The position numbers and the translations under genes were made by a program. The notes under the pieces were generated by a model. It searched no databases, was not told the origin of the DNA, and saw nothing but the letters and a program-made list of their open reading frames with translations. Source: Bradyrhizobium sp. AUGA SZCCT0176 (lineage in GTDB: Bacteria > Pseudomonadota > Alphaproteobacteria > Rhizobiales > Xanthobacteraceae). From it: a DNA stretch of 64,000 nt. Shown here piece by piece: positions 26,336 to 34,766 of the stretch; positions within the stretch are counted from its first letter, which is position 1, and every line of letters begins with the position of its first letter. The stretch is from positions 21,350 through 85,349 of the forward strand of contig NZ_JAFCMB010000024.1 in assembly GCF_018130145.1 (NCBI RefSeq), in the 5' to 3' direction.

Positions 26336-26363
26336 ACCGCCAGCTTTTACGGGCTGGCGGTCT
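26336..26363 (+). terminator. Hairpin after the RTX gene
   Basis: GACCGCCAGC / GCTGGCGGTC, a 10-bp perfect stem with an 8-nt loop, 45 bp after the stop. No T-tract follows, so it may act as a stabilising hairpin rather than a full intrinsic terminator. Confidence 0.55.
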
Positions 26364-26496
26364 AGGCTTGGAGTATGCAGCTGACCGATGGGCGCGGTGC
26401 TGTTATTTCGCTCGTCGGAAAAAATAATGCAGTTTAGAATGCTGGCGTCGAAAACGCTGCAAGATATATCCGGACGACCACAGCGATGTGTGAGCC

Positions 26497-26805
26497 ATGT
26501 TGATGACAAAACGCAAGCCGGCGACGATTGGCGAAATTCTGGTCGAGGAATTCATGAAGCCGATCGGCCTGACGCAAGGCGCGCTGGCTGAAGCCATGGG
26601 CGTGCAACGCAAGCACGTCAACGAGCTGTGCAACGATCGTCGCAATGTGACCGCAGCGACCGCCCTCATTCTCGCCCGCGTGTTCGGCAACAGCGCGGAT
26701 TTCTGGCTTAACGTGCAGCGGCGAAGCGATCTGTGGGAAGCGATGCATTCACCACTGGAACGCAAGCGGATTGAACGAGCGCGACCTCTGACGAAAGCGG
26801 CGTGA
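26497..26805 (+). CDS. higA: HigA-family antidote, no toxin gene adjacent
   Basis: A 102-residue helix-turn-helix protein of the HigA/VapI antidote family: PATIGEILVEEFMKPIGLTQ, LAEAMGVQRKHVNELCNDRR, and the family-typical NSADFWLNVQRRSDLWEA. The toxin HigB is normally encoded just upstream. The 200 bp upstream hold a hairpin and no HigB-like frame, so this copy is an orphan. It could still act as a regulator or neutralise a toxin encoded elsewhere. An ATG two codons further in is an equally good start. Confidence 0.88.
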   Translation: MLMTKRKPATIGEILVEEFMKPIGLTQGALAEAMGVQRKHVNELCNDRRNVTAATALILARVFGNSADFWLNVQRRSDLWEAMHSPLERKRIERARPLTKAA

Positions 26806-26825
26806 GCTGTGCCGTTAGCCTACCC

Positions 26826-28433
26826 CTACCCCAGCCCCGCCCTTCTAAACCCCTCCAGATAATGCTCCCTTTCCACCTCATGCTCATACGGCATTTCGGT
26901 GGATAGCCACGCCAGCGAGATGTTGGGTTGGACGTTGCGCAGCCCCTCCAGCGCGGCGGCGGCGGCCTTGACGTGGCCGGACATGCCCAAGGAGGCCGTC
27001 AGCACGCGGTGGGCGCCGACGAAATCGGGGCGCTGGCGCAGCGATTCGCGGGAGAGGCGGATCGCCTCCTCGTAGTTGCGGCCGACATACTGGCAATAGG
27101 CGGCGACGCCGCAATAGATGCCGGCAAAGGGATCGCGCGGGGAAAAGCGCAGCGCCTGCCGGGCGGCGGCGTCGCCGTCCTCCCAGCGCCCGCGATAGGA
27201 CAGCGCCACGCCATAGATGCCGCGCGCCGGCGAAAAATTCGGATTGAGCCGCAGCGCCAGCTCGAACTCGGCGATGCAATCGTCAAAGCGGCGGTTGAAC
27301 AGATAGACACTCGCCAGCGCATAGTGCGCCCACGCATCCTCACTGTCGGCGCGGATCGCCGCCAGGGCGGCGCGTTCCGCCGCCCGCACCGCCGTCGGCA
27401 TGTCCTCCCAGCCCATATGGGCCGCAAACATATGGCAGGCCGCGAGCAGGCTGAGCGCCTGGCCGTAGCCGGGATCGACCGCGATGGCTTTTTCCAAGAG
27501 CGCCTGCGCCACCAGATTGTCCGATCGCGTCACCCGCCAGTAATGCGACAGCGCGCGCATCACCAGATCCCAGGCGTCCATATTATCAGGCGTCTTGCGC
27601 TGGCTGCGGAAATTCTCGGCGGCATAGAGCTGCGGCTCGATCGCGGCGACCACGGCCTGCGTGATCTCGTCCTGCACCGCGAACACGTCGGCGAGGTTGC
27701 GGTCGTAGCGCTCGGCCCACAGGTGACTGCCGGTGACGACGTCGTTGAGCTGCGCGGTGATGCGCACGTGATCGCCATCCTTGCGCACCGAGCCCTCGAC
27801 GACGTAGCCGACGCCGAGCTCCTCGCCGATCTGCTTCAGATGCACCTGACGGCCGCGATAGACGAAAGAGGAGTTGCGGGCGATGACATAGAACCAGCGC
27901 AGCTTGGACAGCGCGGTGATGATATCCTCCGAAATGCCTTCGGAAAAATATTCCTGCTCGGGCTCGCCGGAGATGTTTGTGAACGGCAGCACGGCGATGG
28001 CGGGGCGGTCGAGCGGCGGCAGGGAGGCGGCGGCGGGTTCGGGCGGGCGTGGCGTTGGTGCGGAGGCAGGGGTCGCGCTTTGCGGCACAAGAGTGCCGCT
28101 GAGCGCGGGTCGCGGCGCAAGGGCGCCGCTGCTGACGTTCCCGACGAAGCGAAAACCTTTGCGCGCGATGGTGCGGATCAGCGCCTGGTCCTTGCCGCTA
28201 TCGCCGATGGCGGTGCGCGCGGCGTTGATGCGGCTGGTCAACGTGGATTCGGAGACGATGCGGCCGTGCCAGATGCTCTCGATCAGATCGTCCTTGGTAA
28301 CGACGTGGTCGCGGTGCTCGACCAGATAAGTGAGCAGATCGAACACCTGCGGCTCGACTGCGACATTTTGGCCGGCGCGGGTCAGTTCGCGCACAGCGGT
28401 GTCGAGCACATGGTTTGAAAACTGGAACTGCAC
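26826..28433 (-). CDS. CadC/ToxR-like winged-helix regulator with TolB-like and TPR domains
   Basis: A 535-residue protein. The N-terminal OmpR/CadC-type winged helix (about 5-100) contains EPQVFDLLTYLVEHRDHVVT and SRINAARTAIGD. A Pro/Ala-rich linker leads to a TolB-like domain (about 145-270: AIAVLPFTNISGE, YVVEGSVRKDGDHVRITAQL) and then TPR repeats (about 300-510). No membrane segment is apparent, unlike CadC. The GTG at 28433 was preferred over one at 28523, because the longer form would run through a palindrome in the divergent spacer. The signal sensed is unknown. Confidence 0.9.
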   Translation of the reverse strand: MQFQFSNHVLDTAVRELTRAGQNVAVEPQVFDLLTYLVEHRDHVVTKDDLIESIWHGRIVSESTLTSRINAARTAIGDSGKDQALIRTIARKGFRFVGNVSSGALAPRPALSGTLVPQSATPASAPTPRPPEPAAASLPPLDRPAIAVLPFTNISGEPEQEYFSEGISEDIITALSKLRWFYVIARNSSFVYRGRQVHLKQIGEELGVGYVVEGSVRKDGDHVRITAQLNDVVTGSHLWAERYDRNLADVFAVQDEITQAVVAAIEPQLYAAENFRSQRKTPDNMDAWDLVMRALSHYWRVTRSDNLVAQALLEKAIAVDPGYGQALSLLAACHMFAAHMGWEDMPTAVRAAERAALAAIRADSEDAWAHYALASVYLFNRRFDDCIAEFELALRLNPNFSPARGIYGVALSYRGRWEDGDAAARQALRFSPRDPFAGIYCGVAAYCQYVGRNYEEAIRLSRESLRQRPDFVGAHRVLTASLGMSGHVKAAAAALEGLRNVQPNISLAWLSTEMPYEHEVEREHYLEGFRRAGLG

Positions 28434-28463
28434 GCTGCCATCCCCGAAAGCTTGTTGATTTGA

Positions 28464-28480
28464 CGTACCAATTCGGTACG
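28464..28480. promoter_or_regulatory. Palindrome in the spacer upstream of the CadC-like regulator
   Basis: CGTACC and GGTACG, perfect 6-bp arms around AATTC, 30 bp upstream of the chosen GTG and between divergent genes. A candidate operator. Confidence 0.4.
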
Positions 28481-28649
28481 GGGGCGATTTAGCTTGCTCG
28501 GCTTCATCAGGGCCGTGCGCCACCTCACAGAAAAATCAGGGTGGCCTCAAGGCAAAATCCACCCTGGGTCAGAGTCTTTAGGTCCGCGGAAGGCGATGTT
28601 CGGTTCATCGCGGCCCACCCCGTGGCCGCATGACCCGGAGGAACCCCGC

Positions 28650-29507
28650 ATGGCCACCCAAGCTGCCGCCACCGCCGCGACCACGACGCCCGTCCCCGCG
28701 CCTGCCCCGGATCTGGCCGCGCTCAAGACAAAACAGCAGGCGGCGTGGTCGTCAGGCAATTACGCCATCGTCGGTTCCACGCTGCAGATCGTCGGCGAGC
28801 AGCTGTGCGAGGCAATGGATCTCAAGGCCGGCGCCAAGGTGCTGGATGTAGCCGCCGGCAACGGCATGGCCTCACTCGCCGCCGCGCGCCGCTGGTGCGA
28901 CGTCACCTCCACCGATTACGTGCCGGCGCTTCTGGAGCGCGGCCGGGCGCGCGCCAATGCCGAGGGCATGACGATGGAGTTTCGCGAGGCCGATGCGGAG
29001 AACCTCCCCTTCGACAACAACAGTTTTGAGGTCGTGCTGTCGACCTTCGGCGTGATGTTCACGCCGAACCAGGAAAAGGCGACGGGTGAATTGCTGCGCG
29101 TGTGCAAGCCGAAGGGCCAGATCGGCCTCGCCAACTGGACGCCGGACGGTTTCATCGGCCAAGTATTCAAGACGCTCGGCAAGCACCTGCCGCCGCCCGC
29201 AGGCGCGAAATCGCCGGCGATGTGGGGCACCCGCGCGCGGCTCACCGAAATGTTCGACGCCGGCGCCGCCTCGATCAAGGCCGAGTCGCGGCTGTTCAAT
29301 TTCCGCTACCGCTCGGCCGAGCATTTCCTCGACGTGTTCAAGACGTTCTACGGCCCGGTGCTCAAGGCGTTTGCCGCGCTCGAACCGGCCAAGCAGGAAG
29401 AGCTGCACAATGATCTGCACGCGCTGATCGTGCGCATGAACCGCGCCACCAACGGCAGCATGGTGGTGCCGAGCGAATATCTCGAAGTGGTGATTACGAA
29501 GCGATGA
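28650..29507 (+). CDS. Class I SAM-dependent methyltransferase
   Basis: A 285-residue methyltransferase of the UbiE/Methyltransf_11 type. Motif I is KVLDVAAGNGMASLAAA, with an acidic residue in TSTDYVPALLERG and motif II/III in READAENLPFDNNSFEVVLS. A 20-residue Ala/Thr/Pro-rich N-terminus precedes the domain. CGGAGGAA lies 8 nt before the ATG at 28650. The methyl acceptor is unknown. It is divergent from the CadC-like regulator, which may control it (inference). Confidence 0.93.
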   Translation: MATQAAATAATTTPVPAPAPDLAALKTKQQAAWSSGNYAIVGSTLQIVGEQLCEAMDLKAGAKVLDVAAGNGMASLAAARRWCDVTSTDYVPALLERGRARANAEGMTMEFREADAENLPFDNNSFEVVLSTFGVMFTPNQEKATGELLRVCKPKGQIGLANWTPDGFIGQVFKTLGKHLPPPAGAKSPAMWGTRARLTEMFDAGAASIKAESRLFNFRYRSAEHFLDVFKTFYGPVLKAFAALEPAKQEELHNDLHALIVRMNRATNGSMVVPSEYLEVVITKR

Positions 29508-29534
29508 CGATTCACTTCCACACACCCCCAACGT

Positions 29535-29625
29535 CGTCATGCCCGGGCTTGTCCCGGGCATCCGCGCCTTTGCTTTTCGTAAGCGAGGAAGACGTGGATG
29601 GCCGGGTCAAGCCCGGCCATGACGA
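29535..29625. repeat. Family B composite repeat (second copy)
   Basis: CGTCATGCCCGGGCTTGTCC... and ...GTCAAGCCCGGCCATGACG face each other between the methyltransferase and hydrolase genes. It again creates a spurious MAGSSPAMT N-terminus for the downstream frame. Confidence 0.85.
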
Positions 29626-29654
29626 GGAGAAAGTCATTTCTGAGAACACACAGG

Positions 29655-30533
29655 ATGAGTTCGATGAATATTTTGACTCCAATATCTTCACGCAAAAGCG
29701 CCACCGCCTGCGTCGTCGCGCTGCATTGCTCGCTCGGTTCGGGACGCCAATGGGCCAAGCTCGGCGTCGAATTTGGGCTCGGCACAAAGCTGATCGCGCC
29801 GGATCTGATCGGCTATGGCAATAGTGCCGTTACCTTCGACCTGCCGCTGACGCTGGCGCAGGAAGTCGAATGCCTGCGCGCGACGCTCGATCAGGCCAAC
29901 GGCCCGATCCATCTGGTCGGCCATTCCTATGGCGGCGCCATCGCGTTCAAGATCGCGACCGATCCGGCGTATGAGCATCGCATCCAGAGCCTCGCGCTGA
30001 TCGAGCCGGTACTGCCGACGCTGCTGCGTAAAAGCGCGCCGGACCGGCGGCTGCACGACCAGTTCGAAGGTGTCGCCGCCGAGGTGCGTCAGGACATCTG
30101 GAACGGGTCAGTGCTGGAGGCGATCGACAAGTTCAGCGAATTCTGGTGCGGCTCCGGCCCGCGCGAGGAGCTGCCTGTGGCCGCGCGCATCCGCATGATC
30201 GAACATGCCGAACGGCTGCCGTTCGATTTCGCCGCCGCCTTCGCCGAAGAGAACGTCACGATGGCGGCGGCGGCGTTGCGCCTGCCGACGCTGCTGTTGT
30301 CCGGCGGGCAATCGCCGAACCTGACCCAGCGCATCGTCCGCCGGCTGGCCGCGGTCATCGACGGCGCCGAACTGCGCCATCTGCCGGATGCCGGGCATAT
30401 GCTTGCCATGACCCATGCCGCCATCATCAACCCCGTGATCGCGGCCCACATCGTCCGCGCCGATGAACTCGCCGGCGTGTCGCTGGCGGCCGGCCAGCCG
30501 GTGGCGAAGCTGGTCAGCCTGGCAGGCGGTTGA
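29655..30533 (+). CDS. Alpha/beta-fold hydrolase
   Basis: A 292-residue hydrolase. The nucleophile elbow is VGHSYGGAI (Ser91), preceded by an oxyanion-hole strand VVALHCSLGSGRQW and the DLIGYGNS motif. The catalytic His is in LPDAGHMLAMTH near residue 250. The substrate (ester, lactone or similar) cannot be predicted. ATG 29655 or the ATG three codons later is the start; the ribosome site is weak. Upstream in-frame codons come from a repeat. Confidence 0.92.
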   Translation: MSSMNILTPISSRKSATACVVALHCSLGSGRQWAKLGVEFGLGTKLIAPDLIGYGNSAVTFDLPLTLAQEVECLRATLDQANGPIHLVGHSYGGAIAFKIATDPAYEHRIQSLALIEPVLPTLLRKSAPDRRLHDQFEGVAAEVRQDIWNGSVLEAIDKFSEFWCGSGPREELPVAARIRMIEHAERLPFDFAAAFAEENVTMAAAALRLPTLLLSGGQSPNLTQRIVRRLAAVIDGAELRHLPDAGHMLAMTHAAIINPVIAAHIVRADELAGVSLAAGQPVAKLVSLAGG

Positions 30534-30629
30534 GCGGCGGTTTGGGTCTTCTTGCCGCTTGGCGCGCCGGTCGGGCATCTGGTATCCATTTCTAGTATCT
30601 ATGGGCCCGAAACTGGAAATGAAACGCCG

Positions 30630-31514
30630 ATGATCACCGTGCGCGACCTCAAGCTGCCTGCCCTGATGCTTGCGGGGGCACTCAGCCTGGCCGCGCCGCA
30701 GGCGTTCGCCGCCGACGAGGAAACAGCGCCCAAGGGCGCGGCGGTGACCGTGTTCAAGGCCGCAAAATCCTGCTTCGGCAACAATGTCGAGGTGTCCGGC
30801 ACCATTATCGCGCGCGAGGAAACCCAGGTGCGGCCCGAGCGCATGGGGCTGAAGGTGGCCGAAGTGCTGGTCGATGCCGGCGATACCGTCACCGCGGGCC
30901 AGACGCTGGCCCGGCTGACGCTGCCGGAAGGCGGCACGGTGCTGGTGCAGGCGCCCGTCGCCGGGCTGGTTTCGGCCTCGACCGCCGCGGTCGGCGCGAT
31001 GGCGTCCGGCAAGGGCGAGGCGCTGTTCTCGATCATCGCTCGCAGCGAATTCGACCTCGTCGGGCTGGTGCCGACCCGCGACATCGCAAAGCTTCAGATC
31101 AACCAAAGCGCGCGGATCAAGGTGATCGGCGCCGGCGAAGTCGATGGCAGGGTGCGGCGGCTGTCGACCACGGTCGAGCCCAACAGCCAGCTCGCCCAGG
31201 TGTTCATCGCCGTCACCACCAACCGGCGGCTTCTGGTCAATTCATCCGGGCGGGCGCAGATCAAGACCGGCCAGAGCTGCGGCATCTCGGTGCCGCTGAC
31301 CGCGATCCTCTATGGCAATGCCGGCACCGTGGTGCAGGTGGTAAAACGCCAGCGCGTCGAGACGCGGCGGGTGGAAACCGGGTTGATGTCACAGGGCCAG
31401 GTCGAGATCCGCGAGGGCATCGTCGAAGGCGATATCGTGGTGGCCCGCGCGGGCGCCCTGCTGCGCGAAGGCGATCCGGTGCGCCCGGTGATGGTGGCCG
31501 CGGACGCGAAGTAG
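30630..31514 (+). CDS. Orphan HlyD/AcrA-type periplasmic adaptor paralogue
   Basis: A 294-residue protein with a cleavable signal peptide (AFA-AD near residue 28) and the split lipoyl/beta-barrel architecture of RND adaptors. It is related throughout to the adaptor at 12849-13778 (CFGNNVEVSGTIIAREETQV against CFSDMVRVTGFIVPRREAQV). It keeps the same two cysteines, Cys48 and Cys217, and no others. No pump gene is adjacent; its neighbour is a converging caspase-fold gene. It may partner a distant RND pump or work alone. Confidence 0.88.
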   Translation: MITVRDLKLPALMLAGALSLAAPQAFAADEETAPKGAAVTVFKAAKSCFGNNVEVSGTIIAREETQVRPERMGLKVAEVLVDAGDTVTAGQTLARLTLPEGGTVLVQAPVAGLVSASTAAVGAMASGKGEALFSIIARSEFDLVGLVPTRDIAKLQINQSARIKVIGAGEVDGRVRRLSTTVEPNSQLAQVFIAVTTNRRLLVNSSGRAQIKTGQSCGISVPLTAILYGNAGTVVQVVKRQRVETRRVETGLMSQGQVEIREGIVEGDIVVARAGALLREGDPVRPVMVAADAK

Positions 31515-31528
31515 CCGCACGCACGAAA

Positions 31529-31556
31529 ATGCCCGGGACAAGCCCGGGCATGACGA
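31529..31556. repeat. Family B half element
   Basis: A single TGCCCGGG-ACAAG-CCCGGGCA hairpin between the converging adaptor and caspase-fold genes. It may serve as a bidirectional transcription stop. Confidence 0.7.
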
Positions 31557-31581
31557 CACTTAGACAATTATTTTAGCTTGC

Positions 31582-32421
31582 TTACCCGCCGATGCTGACG
31601 TCTTCGAGCAGCGAGGACGACACCGAGGGAACCTGCTCGCCTTCGCTGGCGCGGGAGATCGTCACGCGCGTTTTGTTGAAGGCGGTTTCGGCGCCGGCCT
31701 GTGCGGCGAGGTTGTTCAGCAGCTCGGACATCAGCACGCTGTACTGGCCCTTGGAATCGTCGGCCACCTTGCCCGGCGTCGCCGAAGACAGGATCAGCGC
31801 ATTTTCGGGCGCCGAGATCGGCGCCAGGCCGTGGGAGTAGGAACGGAAACGGCGCTCATAGGGGTTGCGGCGGGAGGCGTCGACCACGACGAGTTTGACC
31901 TTGGCGCCCTGCGCCTTCATCGCGTCGAGCACGGCCTCGATGCTGACGCCGTCGCGGCGGACATCGGCTTCCTTCCAGATCGCGGCATCGACCGGGATCA
32001 TGTAGCTCTGGCGGCCGACCTGGACGCCGTAGCCGCCGAAGAACAGCATCACCACGCTGTCGGGCTTGATCTTGGACTTGAGCCGGCCGATGGCGCGGGC
32101 CATGTCGTCCTTGGTGGCGTCTTCCACCACGTCGACGTCAAAGCCCTTGCCGCGCAACGCCGCGGTCAGGCCGCGGGCGTCATTGATCGGCTGCGCCAGC
32201 GGCGCAGAGGCGTCGGGATAGTGGCCGTTGCCGATGACCAGTGCGACGCGGGAAGTCTTGGTGGCGACGTCGGAATTCTGTTCGGTCGCGATCGCCTTGG
32301 CGGCATCGAGCGAACGCTTGTTGAGCGCAGCATGGGCGCCGATCGCCAGCGACACCAGACCGACCAAAGCGGCGGCCACGGTGACCGTGCGGCGAGAGAT
32401 GCTAGGCTTACCGTCCATCAT
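31582..32421 (-). CDS. Caspase-fold (pseudo-enzyme) protein
   Basis: A 279-residue protein with an N-terminal membrane anchor or signal (about residues 12-30, after SISRR) and a peptidase C14 caspase-like domain (about 57-275). It is closely related to the domain at 10339-11877 (shared QSYMIPVDA, EADVRRDG, VDASRRNP). The catalytic His is Tyr131 (FFGGYGVQ) and the catalytic Cys is Ser183 (VVDASRRNPYE), so protease activity is unlikely. It lacks the Pro-rich linker and TPRs of its paralogue. It starts at ATG 32421 or the adjacent ATG, after GGGAATTGA. Confidence 0.92.
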   Translation of the reverse strand: MMDGKPSISRRTVTVAAALVGLVSLAIGAHAALNKRSLDAAKAIATEQNSDVATKTSRVALVIGNGHYPDASAPLAQPINDARGLTAALRGKGFDVDVVEDATKDDMARAIGRLKSKIKPDSVVMLFFGGYGVQVGRQSYMIPVDAAIWKEADVRRDGVSIEAVLDAMKAQGAKVKLVVVDASRRNPYERRFRSYSHGLAPISAPENALILSSATPGKVADDSKGQYSVLMSELLNNLAAQAGAETAFNKTRVTISRASEGEQVPSVSSSLLEDVSIGG

Positions 32422-32741
32422 TCAATTCCCAATCGTTGACCAGGGCGCGCCAGTTAGTCGCGCCAGTGCCGTTTAGGTTTGAGGGGTTGCGAATTGGTGT
32501 GCCGTCGAATTATGGCAATTTGCGGCACCGCAACAAAGAAACCCTTAACCCGCACGGCCATTGCGGGCAACCTCCTTTGGCGCATGACGTTCCCCAGAAG
32601 AATGATGGTGCCAAATCGGGACATTTTCTGTGACATCGGTCACATTTGTATTTCCCGCTGATTTGTATCATTTTCAATGGCTTGCAGGCCGGCGGTAGAT
32701 TCGACGGCCCTCGGTTCACGGTTCCGGCGAAAAGAGACTGC
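32422..32741. other. Regulatory spacer between divergent genes
   Basis: A 320-bp spacer between the caspase-fold gene and the 578-residue unknown gene. It has no gene. It contains a perfect CRP-type palindrome at 32629-32644. Confidence 0.6.
32629..32644. promoter_or_regulatory. Perfect CRP-type palindrome
   Basis: TGTGACATCGGTCACA fits TGTGA-N6-TCACA exactly, with a 6-bp symmetric arm on each side. It ends 97 bp before the 578-residue gene, a plausible activator position. The window encodes a Crp/Fnr protein with a similar site before its own gene. Confidence 0.6.
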
Positions 32742-34478
32742 ATGGGCTTTCAATATTTCGCCGGCGCCGCCTACCGCGCGCTGACCGCTCGCAAGGACGG
32801 GCCGTCGCTGTATGACGTCTGCGACCCCCTGCTGCTGAACTATGCCGGTGGCGACCCCCATCTCGGAAAATTCTATCGGACCGCGCTTGGCAACCCGGCG
32901 CTGCGCCCGCTGCTGCGCCGTACCGGGTTGCCGCAACTGCGCGACGAAGGCCGCCTGCAGTCGCTGCGCCAGGCGCTGACCCGCGCCCGCGACAACGACG
33001 CGCCGGACTGGGAAGCGGTCGGTCAACCCATCGCCGAGCTGATGGCGACGATTGATGTCCGCCACCCAAAGCCGGCGCCGGCCGTGGCGCCGGCGAAAGC
33101 GCCTGACCTCGCCGAGATCGAGCGCGTGATCCGGACCTGCGGCTCGCATCTGCTGCGCTCGTTTGCCGGCAACGGCTTCATCCCGACCTATGCCGCGTTC
33201 AACCTGCTCGGCGATGCCGACATGGGCGGGCGCGAAATGCTGATGGCGCTGACCGGGCTCAATTCGCGCGGCTACAAGAACTCGACCCTGCTGTTCAGCC
33301 TGGCGCGGATCTTCATCGCGCATTCGCCGGCCCGCGCGCTGATCAACCCGCCCTGGACCGGCATCGCCGAGCCGATGTGGGAGCCGATGCAGATCCGCCA
33401 TCGCTCCGCCTATTACGACGCCTTCTTCACCGAGGCGCTGCTGAGCTTCGTCGAAACCGGCCTGGCCTCTGTGGACCAGACGGCGGCGTCGCGCCGCGCC
33501 ATCTCAGAGATGGTCGATTTTTGCCTCGCCACCAGCGCCGAGGAAGTGCCCTCGCATGACGGCTCCACCGTGCGCGTCATCACCGCACTGGCGCCGCTGC
33601 CGCATCCGCGCTTTTCAAAGTTCTTTTCCCAGATCAAGCAGGATCTCGGCTTCGGCATCTACGTGCCGGACTGCGACACCACGGCCTGCTCGTTCTCGGC
33701 GGCGACGCAGGCCGGCTCGACCGATCCGATCCTCGACCAGCCGCTTTTGGATTTCTACGCCGGCTATCAGGTCCGCAGCGGCGCCAACGAGCCGCGCGTG
33801 ACGGTGCCGCTGAACGACAATGTCGAGTACGAGGGCGGCGTCGTCACCTGGATCGACAACCTCGCCGGCGACCGGCCCTACGGCAACGACCTCGACCCCA
33901 CGCTCAATCTCGACATCCTCGAGGTCAGCTTCCGCAACCTTGCGCGCTGGAAGATCATCGAGACGCCGTCACGGCTGGAGACGGTTCACCGCATCATCGG
34001 CTTCCAGAAGCGGCTGGTGGAAAGCGGCGCGTTCACCAATCCGCGCTCGCATATCTATTATCTGCCGGAGCTGTATTGCGCCTATTTCGGCCGCTGCTAT
34101 GCGGCCTTCATCGCGCTGCCGCCGGCGGCGCGGCTGGCGATCGATCCCGAAAACACCTTCGACTTCATCCGCGGCCGCGTGCTGGCCTATGTCGAGGGCG
34201 AGTTGATCACCCACGAGATGAACGCCTTCGACGCGGCGCTGGCCCTGATGGCGCTGGCGCATCTCGGCGCTGACGCTTCGAGCTTTGCACCTGCTCTGCA
34301 TTGCATCGTCGCCGGTGTCGGCGAAGGCGGCCGGCACGGTCCCTACAAGGCCTATGAGTGGAACAAGATGAAGACCCCGACGCGCATCCTGGTCGGCGGC
34401 CCCGAGGTGACCTCGGCTTTCGTGCTGATGGGGCTGGCGCTGGCACGGGGTGTTATGATGCGGGGTGGAAGGGGCTAA
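32742..34478 (+). CDS. Conserved-looking protein of unknown function
   Basis: A 578-residue, probably soluble protein with no signal peptide and no membrane segment. I recognise no domain. It has a His/Tyr/Trp-rich centre (INPPWTGIAEPMWEPMQIRH), an acidic loop in GVVTWIDNLAGDRPYGND, and helices that could form an alpha/alpha toroid. The ATG at 32742 (AGAGA upstream) excludes a non-conserved-looking leader. A CRP-type palindrome lies about 100 bp upstream. Codon use and GC content match the neighbours. Confidence 0.85.
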   Translation: MGFQYFAGAAYRALTARKDGPSLYDVCDPLLLNYAGGDPHLGKFYRTALGNPALRPLLRRTGLPQLRDEGRLQSLRQALTRARDNDAPDWEAVGQPIAELMATIDVRHPKPAPAVAPAKAPDLAEIERVIRTCGSHLLRSFAGNGFIPTYAAFNLLGDADMGGREMLMALTGLNSRGYKNSTLLFSLARIFIAHSPARALINPPWTGIAEPMWEPMQIRHRSAYYDAFFTEALLSFVETGLASVDQTAASRRAISEMVDFCLATSAEEVPSHDGSTVRVITALAPLPHPRFSKFFSQIKQDLGFGIYVPDCDTTACSFSAATQAGSTDPILDQPLLDFYAGYQVRSGANEPRVTVPLNDNVEYEGGVVTWIDNLAGDRPYGNDLDPTLNLDILEVSFRNLARWKIIETPSRLETVHRIIGFQKRLVESGAFTNPRSHIYYLPELYCAYFGRCYAAFIALPPAARLAIDPENTFDFIRGRVLAYVEGELITHEMNAFDAALALMALAHLGADASSFAPALHCIVAGVGEGGRHGPYKAYEWNKMKTPTRILVGGPEVTSAFVLMGLALARGVMMRGGRG

Positions 34479-34481
34479 GAT

Positions 34482-34643
34482 TACCCTCCCCTGGAGGGGG
34501 AGGGTCGACGCGAATGAAATTCGCGGCGGGGTGGGGTGAAAGTCTTTCGTCTCGAACAGTACCCGTGTTGAGAGATCACCCCACCCTGTCTCACATTTCG
34601 CTTCGCTCAACGTGAGCCGACCCTCCCCCTCCAGGGGAGGGTA
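34482..34643. repeat. 162-bp element with 26-bp perfect terminal inverted repeats
   Basis: The ends TACCCTCCCCTGGAGGGGGA... are exact reverse complements over 26 bp (34482-34507 and 34618-34643), and each end is itself partly palindromic. The 110-bp interior has no frame. It resembles a small non-autonomous element or a large hairpin and fills the spacer after the unknown gene. Confidence 0.8.
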
Positions 34644-34766
34644 AGAAGAAGCGCCTCCTTCTGACGGGAAGTTGAAAGCCATGCGGTCCCAGAGCACTGG
34701 CAAGCCGGCCTCAATGTCCGCACAATCCGCGCAATGATTGTGCACATTTCCGCGCCGGGATTGCCC

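Noticed and set aside
26388..26591. Short frame upstream of higA as a possible HigB toxin
   Set aside because: It overlaps higA and lacks any HigB/RelE sequence; the frame ending just before higA (…YPDDHSDV) also lacks toxin motifs.
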